DNA of 64,000 nt from Apiospora phragmitis (GCA_038363925.1 JAQQWL010000015.1:1364001-1428000), one strand, 5' to 3'; shown: positions 35,691 to 48,000, counted from the first letter of the stretch. Program-made: numbers and translations. The notes: a model not told the origin generated them from the sequence alone.

Positions 35691-37960
35691 GTAGCAACCT
35701 TACAAGTAGAATGCCTGTCTGTCTGTCTGCCTGTACGGAGTAGTCGTGTAAGGATAAAAGGGCTGGGCTATCTGTAAGCGACCCGGATCTGCAGTCAGTC
35801 CCTTGTCTTGTCCCGTCGAACTGCCCACAAAGGTCCCGCCTCCGATGTTTCCTTTCAGGTGGAGGCCGTGATGGAAATTGGATATTCCCCGAATGCGCGA
35901 AACGTCCAGTCAGCAGTGCGCGATGGTTCTCTGGTGAATCTTATTCAGTATGTAGGTATGAAGAGTTCGTGTCTCAGGGTTCGCTTATGCGTGCGCGCAT
36001 CTGTGTCTGTACGTGTAGGTTTGCTTGCTGAGTGTGACACCGGACGAGATGCGTTTTCCGCAGTCATTTATTATATATTACCGAAAAGAAAAAGCCAAGG
36101 GAAATTCCCACATGGTCTCGTCAGCGGCAGCGTATAATTAAGTACTATGGAAACGGGTAATCAACCATCGCAGACATCGATAGATGTATGCGTGCAGTGG
36201 ACTGCACTAGACTGGATGCAACGGGAGGCCCTTCACCCAACCCGCGGGCTAGCCGTGGCCTAGAGTCCTAGACAGTGCCGTCATGATTGTGTTAGACAGC
36301 CCCTTAGGTCCTTTTGATGGTGACGGCGTTTGGCACGCTGGCTTAGATCTGTCTTGGTGTCTCTGGTGTCTCTCTGAGTGAGTTCGAGAGCGAGGCTTAG
36401 AGCTTACTTTGGCTTGGACAGGATCCCTTGACGTCACTCGACAGGTTCTCCGGTCTGGACATGCCTTAGTCCCCACCCCCGATCCAGGCGGAGTGGAGCC
36501 TCTAGGATCTTTCGGGATGCATCCTAAGATAGAAGACACTGATCACATAAAAGCCACCACATCGATTCAACGAGCTAGCAGCTTCTCCAGAGTCAAGAAG
36601 GCCGGCAGGCCGGTAGTCGAAGACCTAGCGGCGCAGGGTCGTAGCCTGACGGTAGAAAGGTTGGCGACGCACCAACTGATTTTGATGACTCTCTAGAGAA
36701 TCATACCACATATGGATCGCAGCTGTTACACACAGAGCTCTGTCCGGACCAGTAAGTAATGAATACTGCCATGTTGAAGACGATGGCCCCAGCAGTATGT
36801 TTATACCAAGAAGACCATATCATATCTCTCTTGTCCAAACAAACACCTTTACTGTATCTATCGATTTCTGATATTGATCACCTGGGCGAATAGTGCGGGT
36901 TAGCTAATGACGCATGGGTGGGGGGATGGCACGGGCGATGTTTGTGTCCTTGGTGGTTAGCAGCCATCTTGGGGGCTTTTTAGCGAAAAACCAAGGGCCC
37001 CTTCACCGTTTCCCGCCTCTTGTCCGCTCTGTTTTGATTTATTAGCTACTGTACTTGTAACCGCTCGGAGATTCTCCCGGATGAGCATCTCTCAGGTAAC
37101 AGTACGAATGCGGGTGGGCAGCGTGATTCGCCAATGGCAACCGGCAAGAATGGCATCGTTGATAGGTAGTATCGACATGACCGGGAATGACGGTGGGCAG
37201 ATTAGGGTCGGGGTTTGTTGCTTTTGCTCTACGCCGAGCTCTCTCTTTCTCTTCTTCCCTGCTGGACGTAAAATGTCATTCTTACGTCCCCAGCTGCTGG
37301 TGGACTTTCATACTTGACAGCTGTGGCACACATTTGCATACTACAAATCGATGCTTTCGTGAAGGGGGACTCGATATTTTTGTTTGTTTCCATATGAAAC
37401 AACTATGCCAAGGTCTCCTTAATCCAAATAAGCAACACACCCCCTTGCCTTGACATGACGATCGACATATTGGATGGGATGGCTTGGTATGTAGCTCCGT
37501 CCGTACTACTACAGGTTGCGCACCAAAAGCTGTCAGCTGCAACCTGCCAACCTCAGCTTCAGTAAAACATCCGAGGTTCCTCAAACTGAGTATTTGATGT
37601 TTCATGACCCGAATCTAATAAAGACATCAGAATACCAGTACTGCAACTGATTGACCTATGGCGATGTTCAGCTTAGTTCAGTAATACAAGTCGAGTCGTT
37701 TTAAAATCGATTCATTGCTTCAGCCCTGTGGTCTTGCGTAAAACATGCCTGTAGGAAAGCGGGGACAAAAGTGCGTGTAACGACTGCCCCCCTGCTTGTA
37801 AGCAGAAAAATGCGTAGATCCGGCCACCCAAAGAACATACTTCAAAGGAAATCGCAGTATAGTCGTCACAGGAAAGCTTCAGCCAAAACCACACCGGCAG
37901 CAGTGAAAACATCCATTTTGCGTTCTATTATATCTGCAGCTACTGCAACATTTCGGCAGT
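35691..37960. other. Intergenic between divergent EIS1 and phosphatase genes
   Basis: About 2.3 kb. It must contain both promoters, but I cannot place them. Scattered frames (for example 36409-36696) show no domain and unremarkable composition. No gene is supported. Confidence 0.45.
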
Positions 37961-39168
37961 ATGGGCGACATGGACCGTACAAGTCTCGACAACGTCCAGA
38001 ACTTCCGAGACGTTGGCCAAACCGTCAATACCCAATGTGGAAAAAGGTAAGTAAACGCTCCTGCGGCTGTATATTCCTCCTGAGGCATGGTGGGCTGATC
38101 AATGGGTGACTTCTATACATAGACTTGTTCGAGAAGGCGTCTTCTTCCGATCAGCGCGGCCAGGTGAGTGTTTCTTATACATCCCCGGTCACGTGGCTGC
38201 CCTCCCCAGACTATAGTTCCTAGAATCTTGCTTTCCAAGGCGCTGACAATAGGAACCCTTTAAGATTATGCTAGTCCGGAAGACCGTCGGAAGCTGAAAG
38301 AAGACTATGGGATCAAGACGGTGATAGACTTGCGAACCAAGTAGGTATCCTCTGTCTAGGAATCGGTGGTTTTCTATAGTAAACTAACCAAGCACTTCCG
38401 CGACCCAGAACCGAACATGCCAAACAAGCCGAAAAGCGGCAAGCCGACCTTAAGGTCCCGGCCCTGCTCCAGTCCAACGCCGCCCTGGCCGAGCCCGTCC
38501 AGATCCCCGGCCTGCGGTACCTTGAGATCAAGATCACCGGAGGCAAGTTCGAGAAGTTCCTCATCAGCCAGCTATCGTGGCCCGGGTTCTTGTGAGTAGT
38601 AGTATCCGTATTCGTACTACTCAACACGAGGTGTGCTAACTTTTTGTTTTCTACCTATGTTAGCAAACTCATCTTCCTCTACACCCTCGGCTACCGCATC
38701 GCCGCCATCCGCGTCATGAGCCAAGAGGTGATGCTCCTGCGCGGCCTCGTGGGCATGGGCCTCGACACGCTGGACCACTCGGGCGCCGACATCCTCGAAG
38801 CCCTGAACGTGTTTCTGGAAGCTACCCCCGGCGGTCCCTCCCTCCCCATTCTGGTCCATTGCACCCAGGGCAAGGATCGGACGGGCCTCATCGTCGCCCT
38901 GGTTCTCATGATCCTGGGCGTGCCGCTCGAGGCCGTGAGCCACGATTACCTCCTGACGCAGGGAGCACTCGAGGCGGACCGCGAGACTCGGATAGCCGAG
39001 ATTGAGGAGATCGGCCTGACGCCCGACTGGGGCGACTGCCCTCCGGACTTTGTCGCCAGAATCCACGAGCACCTCGTGAGCAGGTACGGTGGCGTTGAGG
39101 CTTACCTAGATGGCATAGAGTTTGGGAGCGACAAGCGGCGTAGGTTAGTCGAGGTACTAGGCGCATGA
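37961..39168 (+). CDS. Tyrosine/dual-specificity phosphatase-like protein (Y_phosphatase3 type)
   Basis: Model: join(37961..38046,38123..38163,38265..38340,38409..38591,38664..39168), 891 nt, 296 residues; all four introns are GT-AG and all phases match. The N-terminus LDNVQNFRDVGQTVN and VREGVFFRSARP are the usual opening of this fungal/bacterial family, followed by DYGIKTVIDLRTKTEHA. The catalytic loop HCTQGKDRTG is a CX5R signature with the Cys and Arg both present, so the enzyme should be active. Residues around LYTLGYRIAAIRVMSQEVM form the helical cap segment typical of this family. Substrate may be phosphotyrosine, phosphoinositide or inositol pyrophosphate; the sequence does not decide. 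The gene is convergent with the tRNA methyltransferase gene, 183 bases away. Confidence 0.9.
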
Positions 39169-39351
39169 TGCTTACGTGTATGTTGGCATGGGTAGCCCTG
39201 TGCTAAACCATCGTTTACTTGCACAACGGGATTAGACACGTCAAACGCAACAAAGGCTGTACGGGAAAGGGGACTAGACCCGGTCTGGGATTCATATGAG
39301 GTAACAAATCACCAAGTACGAAAGAGCTTTTGTATTGCTGGAAAATGATGT

Positions 39352-40704
39352 CTATTTCTTTCTAAAATGACCTTGCATCCAGCACCGATACATCTTCAAC
39401 TGCTTGGCTCTATTTATCAAAAGTCTTCGGTCAACGCCAAGGTTTTCTATATCGAAAAGTTCTTTCGGCTTTGACGTCTCGGTGGCGGGTAAGGGGTCTT
39501 CACCCTCCGTAGGCCTCATGTTGGGCAACGTCTCGCCCTTCCATATCCTGGCGAGCTCCTCTTCTTCAAAGAAGTAGACGCGCGTACCGTCACCACGAAT
39601 GTAAAAGTTCTCATCCAGGTATCGGCCCTTCTTGAACCGGACCTGCGCGAGATCACCTCTTCCATAGTCGCGGAAGCAGACTTCGCCGCCGGGCTTGAGG
39701 ACACGGTAGATGTTTTCAACAGCCCTCTTCCACTGCAACGGGGATAGGGCAGAGAAGATGAAGATCATGACTACGACATCTACTGAGCCTTCTCCTAGTC
39801 CAGGGGGAAGCTCATCACTAGCAACATCCCACACATCAGCTTGCATGTGCTCGGTGTTGTACTGTTCATGGCCGCGCATGACTTCCACAGCCTTCTTGGA
39901 GAAGTCGCACGCGTGTACCTTGAGCTTAGGGTTTGTGTTGTTTGCCAGAATAGGGAAGGCTGTGTTACCGGCGCCAGCACCGACTTCCAGGATTACTACG
40001 GGGCCAGCATCTTCCTCAGTGACCTTACCCAGGATAGGGAACTCTTGTTGTAGCCACTTGCGGTTCTTGAAGAAGTTGGCCGTGTTGTTCTTGTAGAAAA
40101 GGTTCCACCATTTGGCAGGGTCCGAATTGAATCTGGCTGATGAGAAGGTTAGCACGTGGCTTCTCTGCAATAGTCAAGTGACAAGAGAAGTGTGTTTGGC
40201 TTGATAAGTCAGATGGGAGCGAAAGACATTTGCTATTACAGTTTGTCATCATCTTAATCAGATGAACTATGCGATTGTTGGGAATCATCACCCAAGCCAG
40301 TGTTTAAGGGAGTGTTTGGTAAGTAAGTGATAGTAGAAGAATCGTGACTTACTCTTGTCAAAGTCGGAGACTGGCGACTCGCGTTGCTTCTGGAATTGCT
40401 CCTCAGCGTACTCCTTGTAGGTGTCGTCAGTCTCCACGTGGTCCCATGCATTGAACTCGAAGACGTTGTCTTCTTCTTGCAGGAAGCGGGACCCGAACTG
40501 GAAGGGATCTGTCCGCTTCATGTTGTGCTGAGGGTCATGGCTCCGGTGCGGCGGCGGAGAGGTAGCCTCGGTAGCCTCGACAGCCTCGACAGCCTCGACG
40601 GCAGGGGAGGCATCCTTCTCTTCCAGCGCGAGTGTGGAGGCTTTGTCCACCAGGTCTTGCTCGGTCGAGGCAGGTGGCAGCTCACATGCAGCGGCGGAAG
40701 CCAT
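39352..40704 (-). CDS. TRM140: tRNA N3-methylcytidine methyltransferase, Trm140/METTL2-like
   Basis: SAM-dependent enzyme making m3C at position 32 of Thr/Ser tRNAs. Model: complement(join(39352..40136,40353..40704)), 1137 nt, 378 residues, with a 216-nt intron. The N-terminal third has the family's DPFQFGSRFLQEEDNVFEFN and AWDHVE, then after the splice RFNSDPAKWWNLFYKNN and FFKNRKWLQQEFPIL. The SAM motif I is VILEVGAGAGNTAFPI; further motifs are HACDFSKKAVEVM, MIFIFSALSP and RVLKPGGEVCFRDYGRGDLAQ. The C-terminal NRAKQLKMYRCWMQGHFRKK is also typical. A small low-complexity run of AVEAVEAVEATEAT lies near residue 40. Start chosen at 40704: the in-frame Met 36 bases upstream would add MPYCECILISFD, less likely. 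Unlike budding-yeast ABP140, there is no actin-binding fusion or frameshift. Confidence 0.95.
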
Positions 40705-41170
40705 ATCGAATGAAATAAGAATGCACTCGCAGTATGGCACTGAGGCTGTGGGTGTTTCACGACCAACTTCTAGCTTCCATGCTAGCTTTCATGCTGGCAA
40801 ACTGAGAATCCGCGCAAAAGACTTCTTGTCGTTGCTGAGTTGGGAAGAAGAAGTTTTCTCAGAGTGGAAAAAAATATTCGAAGAACTTTTTGAGGAAGAA
40901 GAGAAGTGGGGCGCGGGGGCACCAGATCGTGGCTGGCCTAGAGATGCGATTTTAATGTGGCTGGAACTTTTATCGATTGCCAAGCCGAGATCGCATCGAG
41001 AAAGTCCAGCGATAGCAACACGATTATAGTCGACGTCACGATCTTCAGTTTCCAATGAACTGGGGGAAACAATTGAGTCAGTCGCCAATAATGTATACAT
41101 AACAAACAAACTCTCTCGTCATTCGCCAATCCCTAACAACCTCCGCTGCCCAATACAACGCAACGCCAAC
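40705..41170. promoter_or_regulatory. Bidirectional promoter region TRM140 / COQ10
   Basis: 466 bases between two divergent start codons, so both promoters must be packed here. An extended adenine/guanine-rich stretch occurs at about 40840-40915. No specific factor site is claimed. Confidence 0.5.
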
Positions 41171-41978
41171 ATGGCGACGACAAGCCTCAGGCCCTGCGCC
41201 CAGCGGCTCGCCCGCAATGCGCCCCGAGCTGTCGCACGATCCTGGACGCCCTCCACCTCCCCCCAAGCCCGGCGCAGCTTCCTCAACATCCCCAGCCTCT
41301 CCATGCCCGACGCCAACAGCCCCCCACAGACCCTGACGGCCCGGCGCACGCTCCCCTACGCCTCGGACCGGCTGTACGAGCTGATAGCCGACATCGACAG
41401 CTACCCGCGCTTCCTACCCTACTGCGCCTCGGCGCGGGTGACGCACTGGACCAACCCTCCTCTGCTCCTTCTTCATCTTCTTCGTCGTCATCGCCAGAGA
41501 ACAACAACAGTTCCCAAGGCTCACAAACCGAAACAACAACACAGCGACGCTGGCCCGCGCAGGCTGACCTCACCGCCGGCTGGGGAGGAATCCAGGAGAC
41601 GTACACGAGCCGGGTCTTCTGCGTCCCGGGGCGGATCGTCGAAGCCATCTCAGGCGAGGCGGGCCCGGAGATCCCCGCCGCGGAGCTGGAGCGGCTGGGC
41701 CTCCGGGACCCGGGCCCGTAATTGGGATAGGCGGGGGTCGCGAGGGTGTGTTCAAGAGCCTGGTGACACGCTGGACGGTGCGGCCATTACCGAATACGGA
41801 CACGACGGGGGCGTCAAAAGTCGAGTGGAGCGAGGTGGACTTGAGCCTCAGGTACCGGTTCTCGAACCCGCTGTACGCCGCGGTCAGCTCGGCCGTCGCG
41901 GATAAGCTGGCGCCCATCATGGTGGATGCCTTTGTCAAGGAGGCAGAGCGCGTGCTCGGTAACCCTAGGAGGTCATGA
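41171..41978 (+). CDS. COQ10: Coenzyme Q-binding protein Coq10 (START domain), mitochondrial
   Basis: Lipid-binding chaperone of ubiquinone in the mitochondrial inner membrane. With two lost bases restored, the single exon is 810 nt, 269 residues. An Arg-rich presequence (MATTSLRPCAQRLARNAPR) is followed by the START opening TARRTLPYASDRLYELIADIDSYPRFLPYC. The frame leaves after ASARVTHWT at CCC 41455-41457; the next frame encodes a Ser-rich stretch and then LTAGWGGIQETYTSRVFCVPGRIVEAISGEAGPEIP, and a second shift at 41709-41718 leads to FKSLVTRWTVRPLP, KVEWSEVDLSLRYRFSNPLYAAVS and VDAFVKEAERVLG. The two ends and the middle align in order with Coq10, so this is one gene with two sequence errors. 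A ~40-residue Ser/Gln/Thr-rich insertion splits the START fold and is unusual. Confidence 0.85.
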
Positions 41979-42760
41979 ACCTCTGGGGGAAGCTAAGAGT
42001 ATTTGAGGAGGCGACAACCTCCAAACCCTCTGATGGCCAGGCTGTATAGTGTAAATTTCAACAAAGACATCGTGGAGGTAAGTTTTAGAACTACGCATTG
42101 GCGACGGAGTTTGGACGCGAGAGGCTTTTGAATCGACTTGTATCGCATTTATTTGACTCGTGTCTGACTCGAAACTCCATGGCTGCACCACTCCACTGTA
42201 TAGATAGATATAATATTGAAAAAAAGACACCAGTCGAAGACACTCGATCATCGTATACTCCCTAACATGACTCATGCTTGCCAAAACGCCCCTTGTTCCT
42301 CGTATCATGGCCCCGTAAACCTCATAAGCCAATGCTTCCACTTCAACATGTCTCGTCTCGTCTCATCTCCTCCCGTATAATCAAAAGATTCAAATATGAT
42401 TGAATCGGTAATTCTTGAGGCCAAAAGCTCTAGGGGCGGTAGTGGCAGGTAAATAGTTGACCAATCCGACGTAGTAGTACCCAGGACAGATTAGTGGTCA
42501 TTGCCAGTCCGCAACCGCCTTTGAAAGAAATCAGACAAGCTACTCCTGTCCCAGTACAATGATCAGACTGTCTTAGCCGGGGTATAATGCCATAAATCAG
42601 TAAGCAAAGAAAAGGAGAAGAAAATATATGCAGTAAAATTCGACAATTTCCAAGGTGACTTAAGCGTCCATCACCTATAGGTTGCTTTGAAGCTATTTTC
42701 GTCTAAAAGAAAAGGGTCAGTAATGCCGATAGAGAACGCCGGCAAGGATGAGCTGTTGAC
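41979..42760. other. Intergenic between convergent COQ10 and ULD genes
   Basis: 3' flanks only; AT rich. No gene seen. A possible extra terminal exon of the ULD gene would end at 42693. Confidence 0.5.
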
Positions 42761-45042
42761 TTACGAGGACTTCTTCGGTTTTGCTGGTTTGCCCGCCATG
42801 AATTGCAAAAAGCCACCGCTGGTCTTTGCTGGCTTTTTCTTGGACGACGACTTCTTTTCTACTTGAACAATGCGAGGATCCATGCCTGGGGGCGGACCCG
42901 GACGTAGATTTGGATGTGGAGGCGGTGGGGGTTGACCGTGTTGATTGTGGTGGCCGTGCATATGCCCTGGCATCGGTGCACCAGCCGAGCGTGGTCCCCC
43001 CATACCCATAGGCATGCCCTGCATACCAGGACGGCCGGCTACAGGCCCCCCGGGGCCTCTAACCCCGGGAGGCACACCGGCGGGCCGACCTGCTAGGTGG
43101 GCTGCTGGGTTTGGCGCTCTTTCCATCGGCCACATATGCATCGTGATGGCCCAATCGGGTTCGATCACTTTGTCCCACACCTGGGGGAGAATGATCTCGC
43201 CATCGGGACCAAGGAGATCGTAGTGCCCAGCTTGAACATGGGGCCCAATCACGTCGACATGTAAGAAGGCCTGCTTAATGAGTTCTTCCATACCCTGGTG
43301 AAATATTAGTCATATGCCGAAGAACGACTAGGGAATGTCTTCTTACCTGCCAAGTCTGGCATATATGGAAGGGAAAGCTGAACTTCCTCCCAACGGCGTC
43401 CTTGAATCGTATAGGGGCCTTGTCTTTGCCCATCGACTTCTTGTTCGCTTCCTCGGCCTTGACTTTGGCTTCCTCCAACAGCCTCTCCTTGTAAGCATCC
43501 TCCTCCTTCTTCTTCGCTGCTTCAGCCGCCGCAGCCTCCTCTGCATCCTTCTTCTCCTTTTCCACCCTTTCCCGTGCCTCAATATCTGCTTTTAGTTTAG
43601 CTTTAGCCTCGAGATTCTTGCGCCATTCGGCTTCCTCGTCAGCCTTCTTCTTAGCAGCAGCCTCGGCCTCCTCCTTTGCCCTGAGGGCAGCTTCAAGTTT
43701 GGCTTGCGCCTGAGCCTCGGCCAGAGCAGCAGCTTCTGCTTCCCTCTTCTTCCTTTCTTCGTCAGCCTTGCGTTCTGCCTCGAGCTTGTCGCGGGCTTCT
43801 CTCTCTGCTTTGGCGACAGCCTCAGCTGCAGCCTTGGCTCGCTCCTCGTCGGCCTTGCGTTCCGCTGCAAGCTTATCTCGGGCATTTCGCTCTGCCTGAG
43901 CAATAGCCTCCGCTGCAGCTTTTGCGCGTTCGGCTTCGGCCTTCTTTTCCGCCTCAATGGCATCCCGAGCGGCTCGCTCAGCTTCTCTCCTGGCCTCCTC
44001 AATTTCCTTCTTGGCTTTCTCTAGAGCAATTGCTCTCTCTTCTGCCCTGGCCTTTTCTTCTCGAGCCATCTCTTCCATTTTCCTCTTGAAAGCATCCTCG
44101 GCCTCCTGGCGTATCTTGGCCTCCAACTCTCGTTGCTTTGCCTCGAGTTCCGCCTTGGCTTGCGCAGCTTCGATCTCTGCAAGCTTCTTCTTCATTGCCT
44201 CCTTTTCGGGGTCCTCCCTGGGGTGTTCTGGTGGCGGGGCCGGCGTACGAGCAGGAGTACGAGGTGCAATATCCGTTGGTGGAGGTGGGGGAGGAGAGGC
44301 CCATTGCTGATACTGTTGCATGGCTTGAGGAATTGGGTATTGGCCATTGCCGTTGAAATATTGTCCTCCAGGGTAAGGCATCATTTCACCACCACCCCAG
44401 CCACCCCTGTGATCGTTGCCAAAGTAACCTCCGCCAGGGGCAGCGTTATTCGCCGCGAAAGGGTTGTATTGGTTTCCGTATGGCACCATTTGCTGCTGGC
44501 CTCCATATGGGGCCGGAGGGCCATAGCCGCCCGCATGGCTTGGTGGTGCATACCCCCTGGATGCTGACCACGCCCACCGTAGTAGCCGACTGGGCCGCCG
44601 CCGCCGCCGAGGCCCCCACTAGGGGCACCGAAGGGCTGGCGCGGCCCGTAATATTGTTCTTCAGAATCCAGACTGGGCGCTGGGTTCGGCGCGACGTGCC
44701 GAAAACCGGAGTGTGCCCTTGCGGGGACGACGTGACGACGAACCGGTTGGCGAACTGTGCTTCTAGCGCGTGCCCAGTTGTTATTTGCAGGACCCGGGGC
44801 CGTTGAGGCTGAGTCGGTGGGATCGAGTTCGTCTTCTTCTTGGGAATCCGTCCAGGATCCGTGATCTTCTTCTTCTTCTTGTTCTTGCGACGACGAGAAC
44901 TCTTCTTGACTTGAAGACCAATCGGTGGCCGAATTAGGATCAGCGTGGTAGGTTCGAGCGTATCCTCTGCCTCTGGACCATCAAGTCAGTCGCCGTGTGC
45001 GGATGCGGGGTTTTGGATCGTGGTGGGCACCTACGAAGACAT
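42761..45042 (-). CDS. Coiled-coil protein with C-terminal ubiquitin-like (ULD) domain
   Basis: Model: complement(join(42761..43294,43347..44972,45035..45042)); with one base restored at the C run 44553-44557, the CDS is 2169 nt, 722 residues. Exon 1 is 8 nt (Met-Ser and two bases of a Ser codon), joined by a 62-nt intron (donor GTAGGT, branch GACTGAC, acceptor CCAG). Regions: acidic Ser/Glu-rich N-terminus (SSSQEEFSSSQEQEEEEDHG), a Gly/Pro/Tyr/Asn/Gln-rich low-complexity region, a ~250-residue Ala/Glu/Lys/Arg coiled coil with a 29-residue tandem duplication, then the fungal ULD domain (IRFKDAVGRKFSFPFHICQTWQ, spliced to GMEELIKQAFLHVDVIGPHVQ, and WAITMHMWPM) and a Pro/Gly/His-rich tail ending in Lys/Ser. 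Such ULD proteins are widespread in Pezizomycotina; function is not established. The stop at 42761-42763 overlaps a perfect donor (GTAAGT), so splicing to about 42700 would replace the stop with two more residues. Confidence 0.8.
43758..43931 (-). repeat. 29-residue tandem duplication in the ULD protein coiled coil
   Basis: Two adjacent 87-bp units (43845-43931 and 43758-43844) encode near-identical blocks, each beginning ERAKAAAEA and ending with RDKL followed by AERKADE or EAERKADE. The exact 87-nt spacing keeps the heptad register. Confidence 0.85.
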
Positions 45043-48000
45043 GAGGAGCCAAGTGAAAGCTGAGTGTCCTTCACTGCCGACCCTTCCTCTCAAGAAAACC
45101 GGGGTAATGGTTGGCTCCAAGGAAAAAAGAGACAAAACTCTAGGGATAGGACCGCCCTTTCTGTGTGAGCGGTTAGAAACACGGCGCTTATGGGTGAGTT
45201 GCTGGTTGCGGTTGGATGCGCACAACAAGCAAGGTGTCGCGAAACTAGGTCGACGCTGCTAAATTGCAATTGGCTAGAATTGCTCAATAACTAGTCCGAG
45301 GAGGCGGCGAGTATTGGTGGGAGGGAAAGAATTGGTGGTTGCTGTAGTGTTATTGTTGTTGTTGTTGTCTCTCCGAGAGATAGCGGGTAGGGTAGGGTAG
45401 GTGGGTGTCCCGAGGATTTGGTCAGAATTTGAGATTGGGCCGGAAGTGAAGAAACAATATGTGAAATTGGCTCTTGTCGTGCTATCGAACTCAAAAAAGG
45501 GCCACAAAGATTAGGGACCAGGCGGTGGGGAAAATGGAACCAAGAAAAAGCAACTGGAAGCAAGGAGTAGTTTTTCCTGGCGTGCTGGTGGTTTTGTATC
45601 GCTGGTACAGAGTATGGGAAGGAATAATAATCGCGGGGAGACGAATTCGTAGCAAGGTGACTGACGGCGGACGGGCTTCAATGAGTGCTGGAGGGAAGAT
45701 CCCGGTTGCTTTGCACAAGTTGGGTCGCAAAGGGCAGAAACCGACGAAAATCTTTGGGTAAGGTAAAGAGGCAATTGGGTCTTATTGACCGGCCCCCCCT
45801 CGTCGGCTTTTTCCCTCTCTCTTGTCTCTATCTCGCTCCAGTCAAGGCGCTGGCTGGGTTAGGTAGTCCCAAGCCGTCCGTCCAATAACCCCCAGTCCAA
45901 TCCAATCCCGTCCCAAAAGCCAGTATGCTCTGCGCGGTGAGCAATCCGCTGCAACAAAATGGAAACGGGCGACTGCAGATGGCCACTCGCCAGCTTTATT
46001 CGATTAAGCCGAAAAGGCCGATTCTTGTTTAAAAGAAGTATGTATTAGGGTATTAGATGCAAATGGGGGAGTAACAATAGGTGACGCGGGATCGTCAGGA
46101 GGAGGCAACAGATCAAGCCCTTGCGGTCTATCACTGTATGTCTCTTTGTCCCTCTCTCGCGGATGGAGGGGTTGAACGATGGATTGCAAAGAAAGATCCG
46201 GGCAGATCTACAAGCGGCCCCTCTTCTTAAATGGGCCCAAGCAGTAACGAAAGACAAGACGGCAAGAATGAAGACTTTCCAGGTTTGGGGGCGGCTGAAG
46301 TCCACCGCTTATTATATAGGTGTCAGCAAAGCATCATGTATGTACTACGGCATCCCTACACACCTTACCGACTTACATGAAAAGTATTTGCCTAATGGCA
46401 ACCTAGGCATTGATGGAGATGTAGAAACTAGTAACTAAGTAATATGTAGGTATGCCACGATAGGTCTCTCCGTCCGTCCTGCGTCCTGCTGTGCTGTTGT
46501 GGACAAAAGGCCGAGAGGCGAGAGTTCTACTTCTTATTGCCGCTTGCCTATGGACTTGAACAGCATCCAAGATGACGGTGTGTGTAATACAGCTAGCTGT
46601 AGCTAGCGACGTAACGTCTTGCAGCCCAGCCCAGCTTGCCCAGCCAGCCAGCTCCTTTCTTGGGGTATCTCAAACAGCGACGGCAGCTAGCCAGCTTCTC
46701 GGTAAGTTGCTGCTGATTACTAGTTCTCACACCTAATAATAAGTGTGCCCAAGGCAGCCAAGGTTGGTCACGTTGTGCCTAGCATCTAGTGCAACTTAGG
46801 TAGGCGTTAGAAGGGATGGAAGCAGAGGTATGCATCCATCATGCTTGTTGACCTCTTCCATTCCGATTGTTTACCTACATACCTCTTTGTCGTTGTTTCA
46901 TCTTATTAGCCACTGCACACAACTGGTTGCATTCTACAGTAGCGTTTTGTAGAAGGATCGCCGGTGCTGGGTGCTGGTCTAGACAGAAGTTCCGTGGTGG
47001 TGATGGTCTATAGTCGAGGCCAGTATAGGACCATAATACTCAATCGTAGCTACCGAATAGAAGGAGATTTTGGAACTGCGATTTGATCGGAACCTCGAGC
47101 CAGAAATGGGCACCCAGCTCACGAGGACCTCCTTGTTCGGGGCAATTGGTGGAGGGCGCACGGGGCGTATGCAATTATCAAGCACTGGCAAACCGGGGGC
47201 GCATTGATAGACTGACGGTGCTTGCGGCCGATGGACCCATCCCCGGCATCTGCGTGTGTGTATCCAGTCGCAGATGTTCCGTTGTATTGAGCTTACCTAC
47301 CCCGACAGACCACGACTTGGAGTAGTAGATGTCAGACGCCAATTGACGAGGATGCCGGTATTATCATGTACATAATCGCTATATCCAATACAGTCACATG
47401 TCGTCATTTTCTACCGATCTTTTTGACTTGACATCTGAAACTTGCTGTGAAGCGACAACCGATGTCAGTCAAGACCCGATGCTTCTGACTGGCGGGGTTG
47501 CGATACAATACGCGGGCGGTGGAGGGGCAAGGCCAAGGTGGCAGGGAGCAGCCAGGGTGGTGGGAGGAAGAGTACACCGCTGTTGCTATGGACACTATCT
47601 GGACACTACTCTGCCCCTCACTCACTCCAGTCCAGGGCCCGGCTCGTTCTAGGCAGCTTGCTGTTGCGGGCATAGCCGATATGCAGCATGGTGCATTCTG
47701 AGGTGCATGAGGCTCATGCCCAATGAATTGTCCGCTGAGACCGACAGCTTACCTGTGCTTGCGTCAACAGCAGCAACTCCCTCCTCCAAGAGAATGAAAG
47801 TAGACAGACAACTTCGCCCTAAATCTTAGCCAATAGGCCTCTATTTGCACGCACGTTTGCTCCCCGCTAAATGGTACGGTTGTAAGTCCAGCGAGGCTTA
47901 GTACACGACAGTCCAGGCCGGTGTGTGTGTGTGTCATTGATATCTGTCTGGGTGTGTGTCTGGCCCTCCCACACAGCTCATCTTCCAGAATCGAGTAGAA

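Noticed and set aside
36249..36696. Overlapping frames on both strands in the EIS1-phosphatase intergenic
   Set aside because: Short, no domain, no consistent codon bias.
38617..39072. Minus-strand frame over the phosphatase
   Set aside because: Antisense to the CX5R-containing exon; no homology.
39352..40704. Programmed frameshift as in yeast ABP140/TRM140
   Set aside because: The gene is fully open with one ordinary intron and no actin-binding N-terminus.
43335..44310. Plus-strand Leu/Ser/Phe-rich frames that look like membrane proteins
   Set aside because: Antisense of a Lys/Glu/Ala coiled coil always gives Leu/Phe/Ser; the coiled-coil frame continues into a recognised ULD domain.
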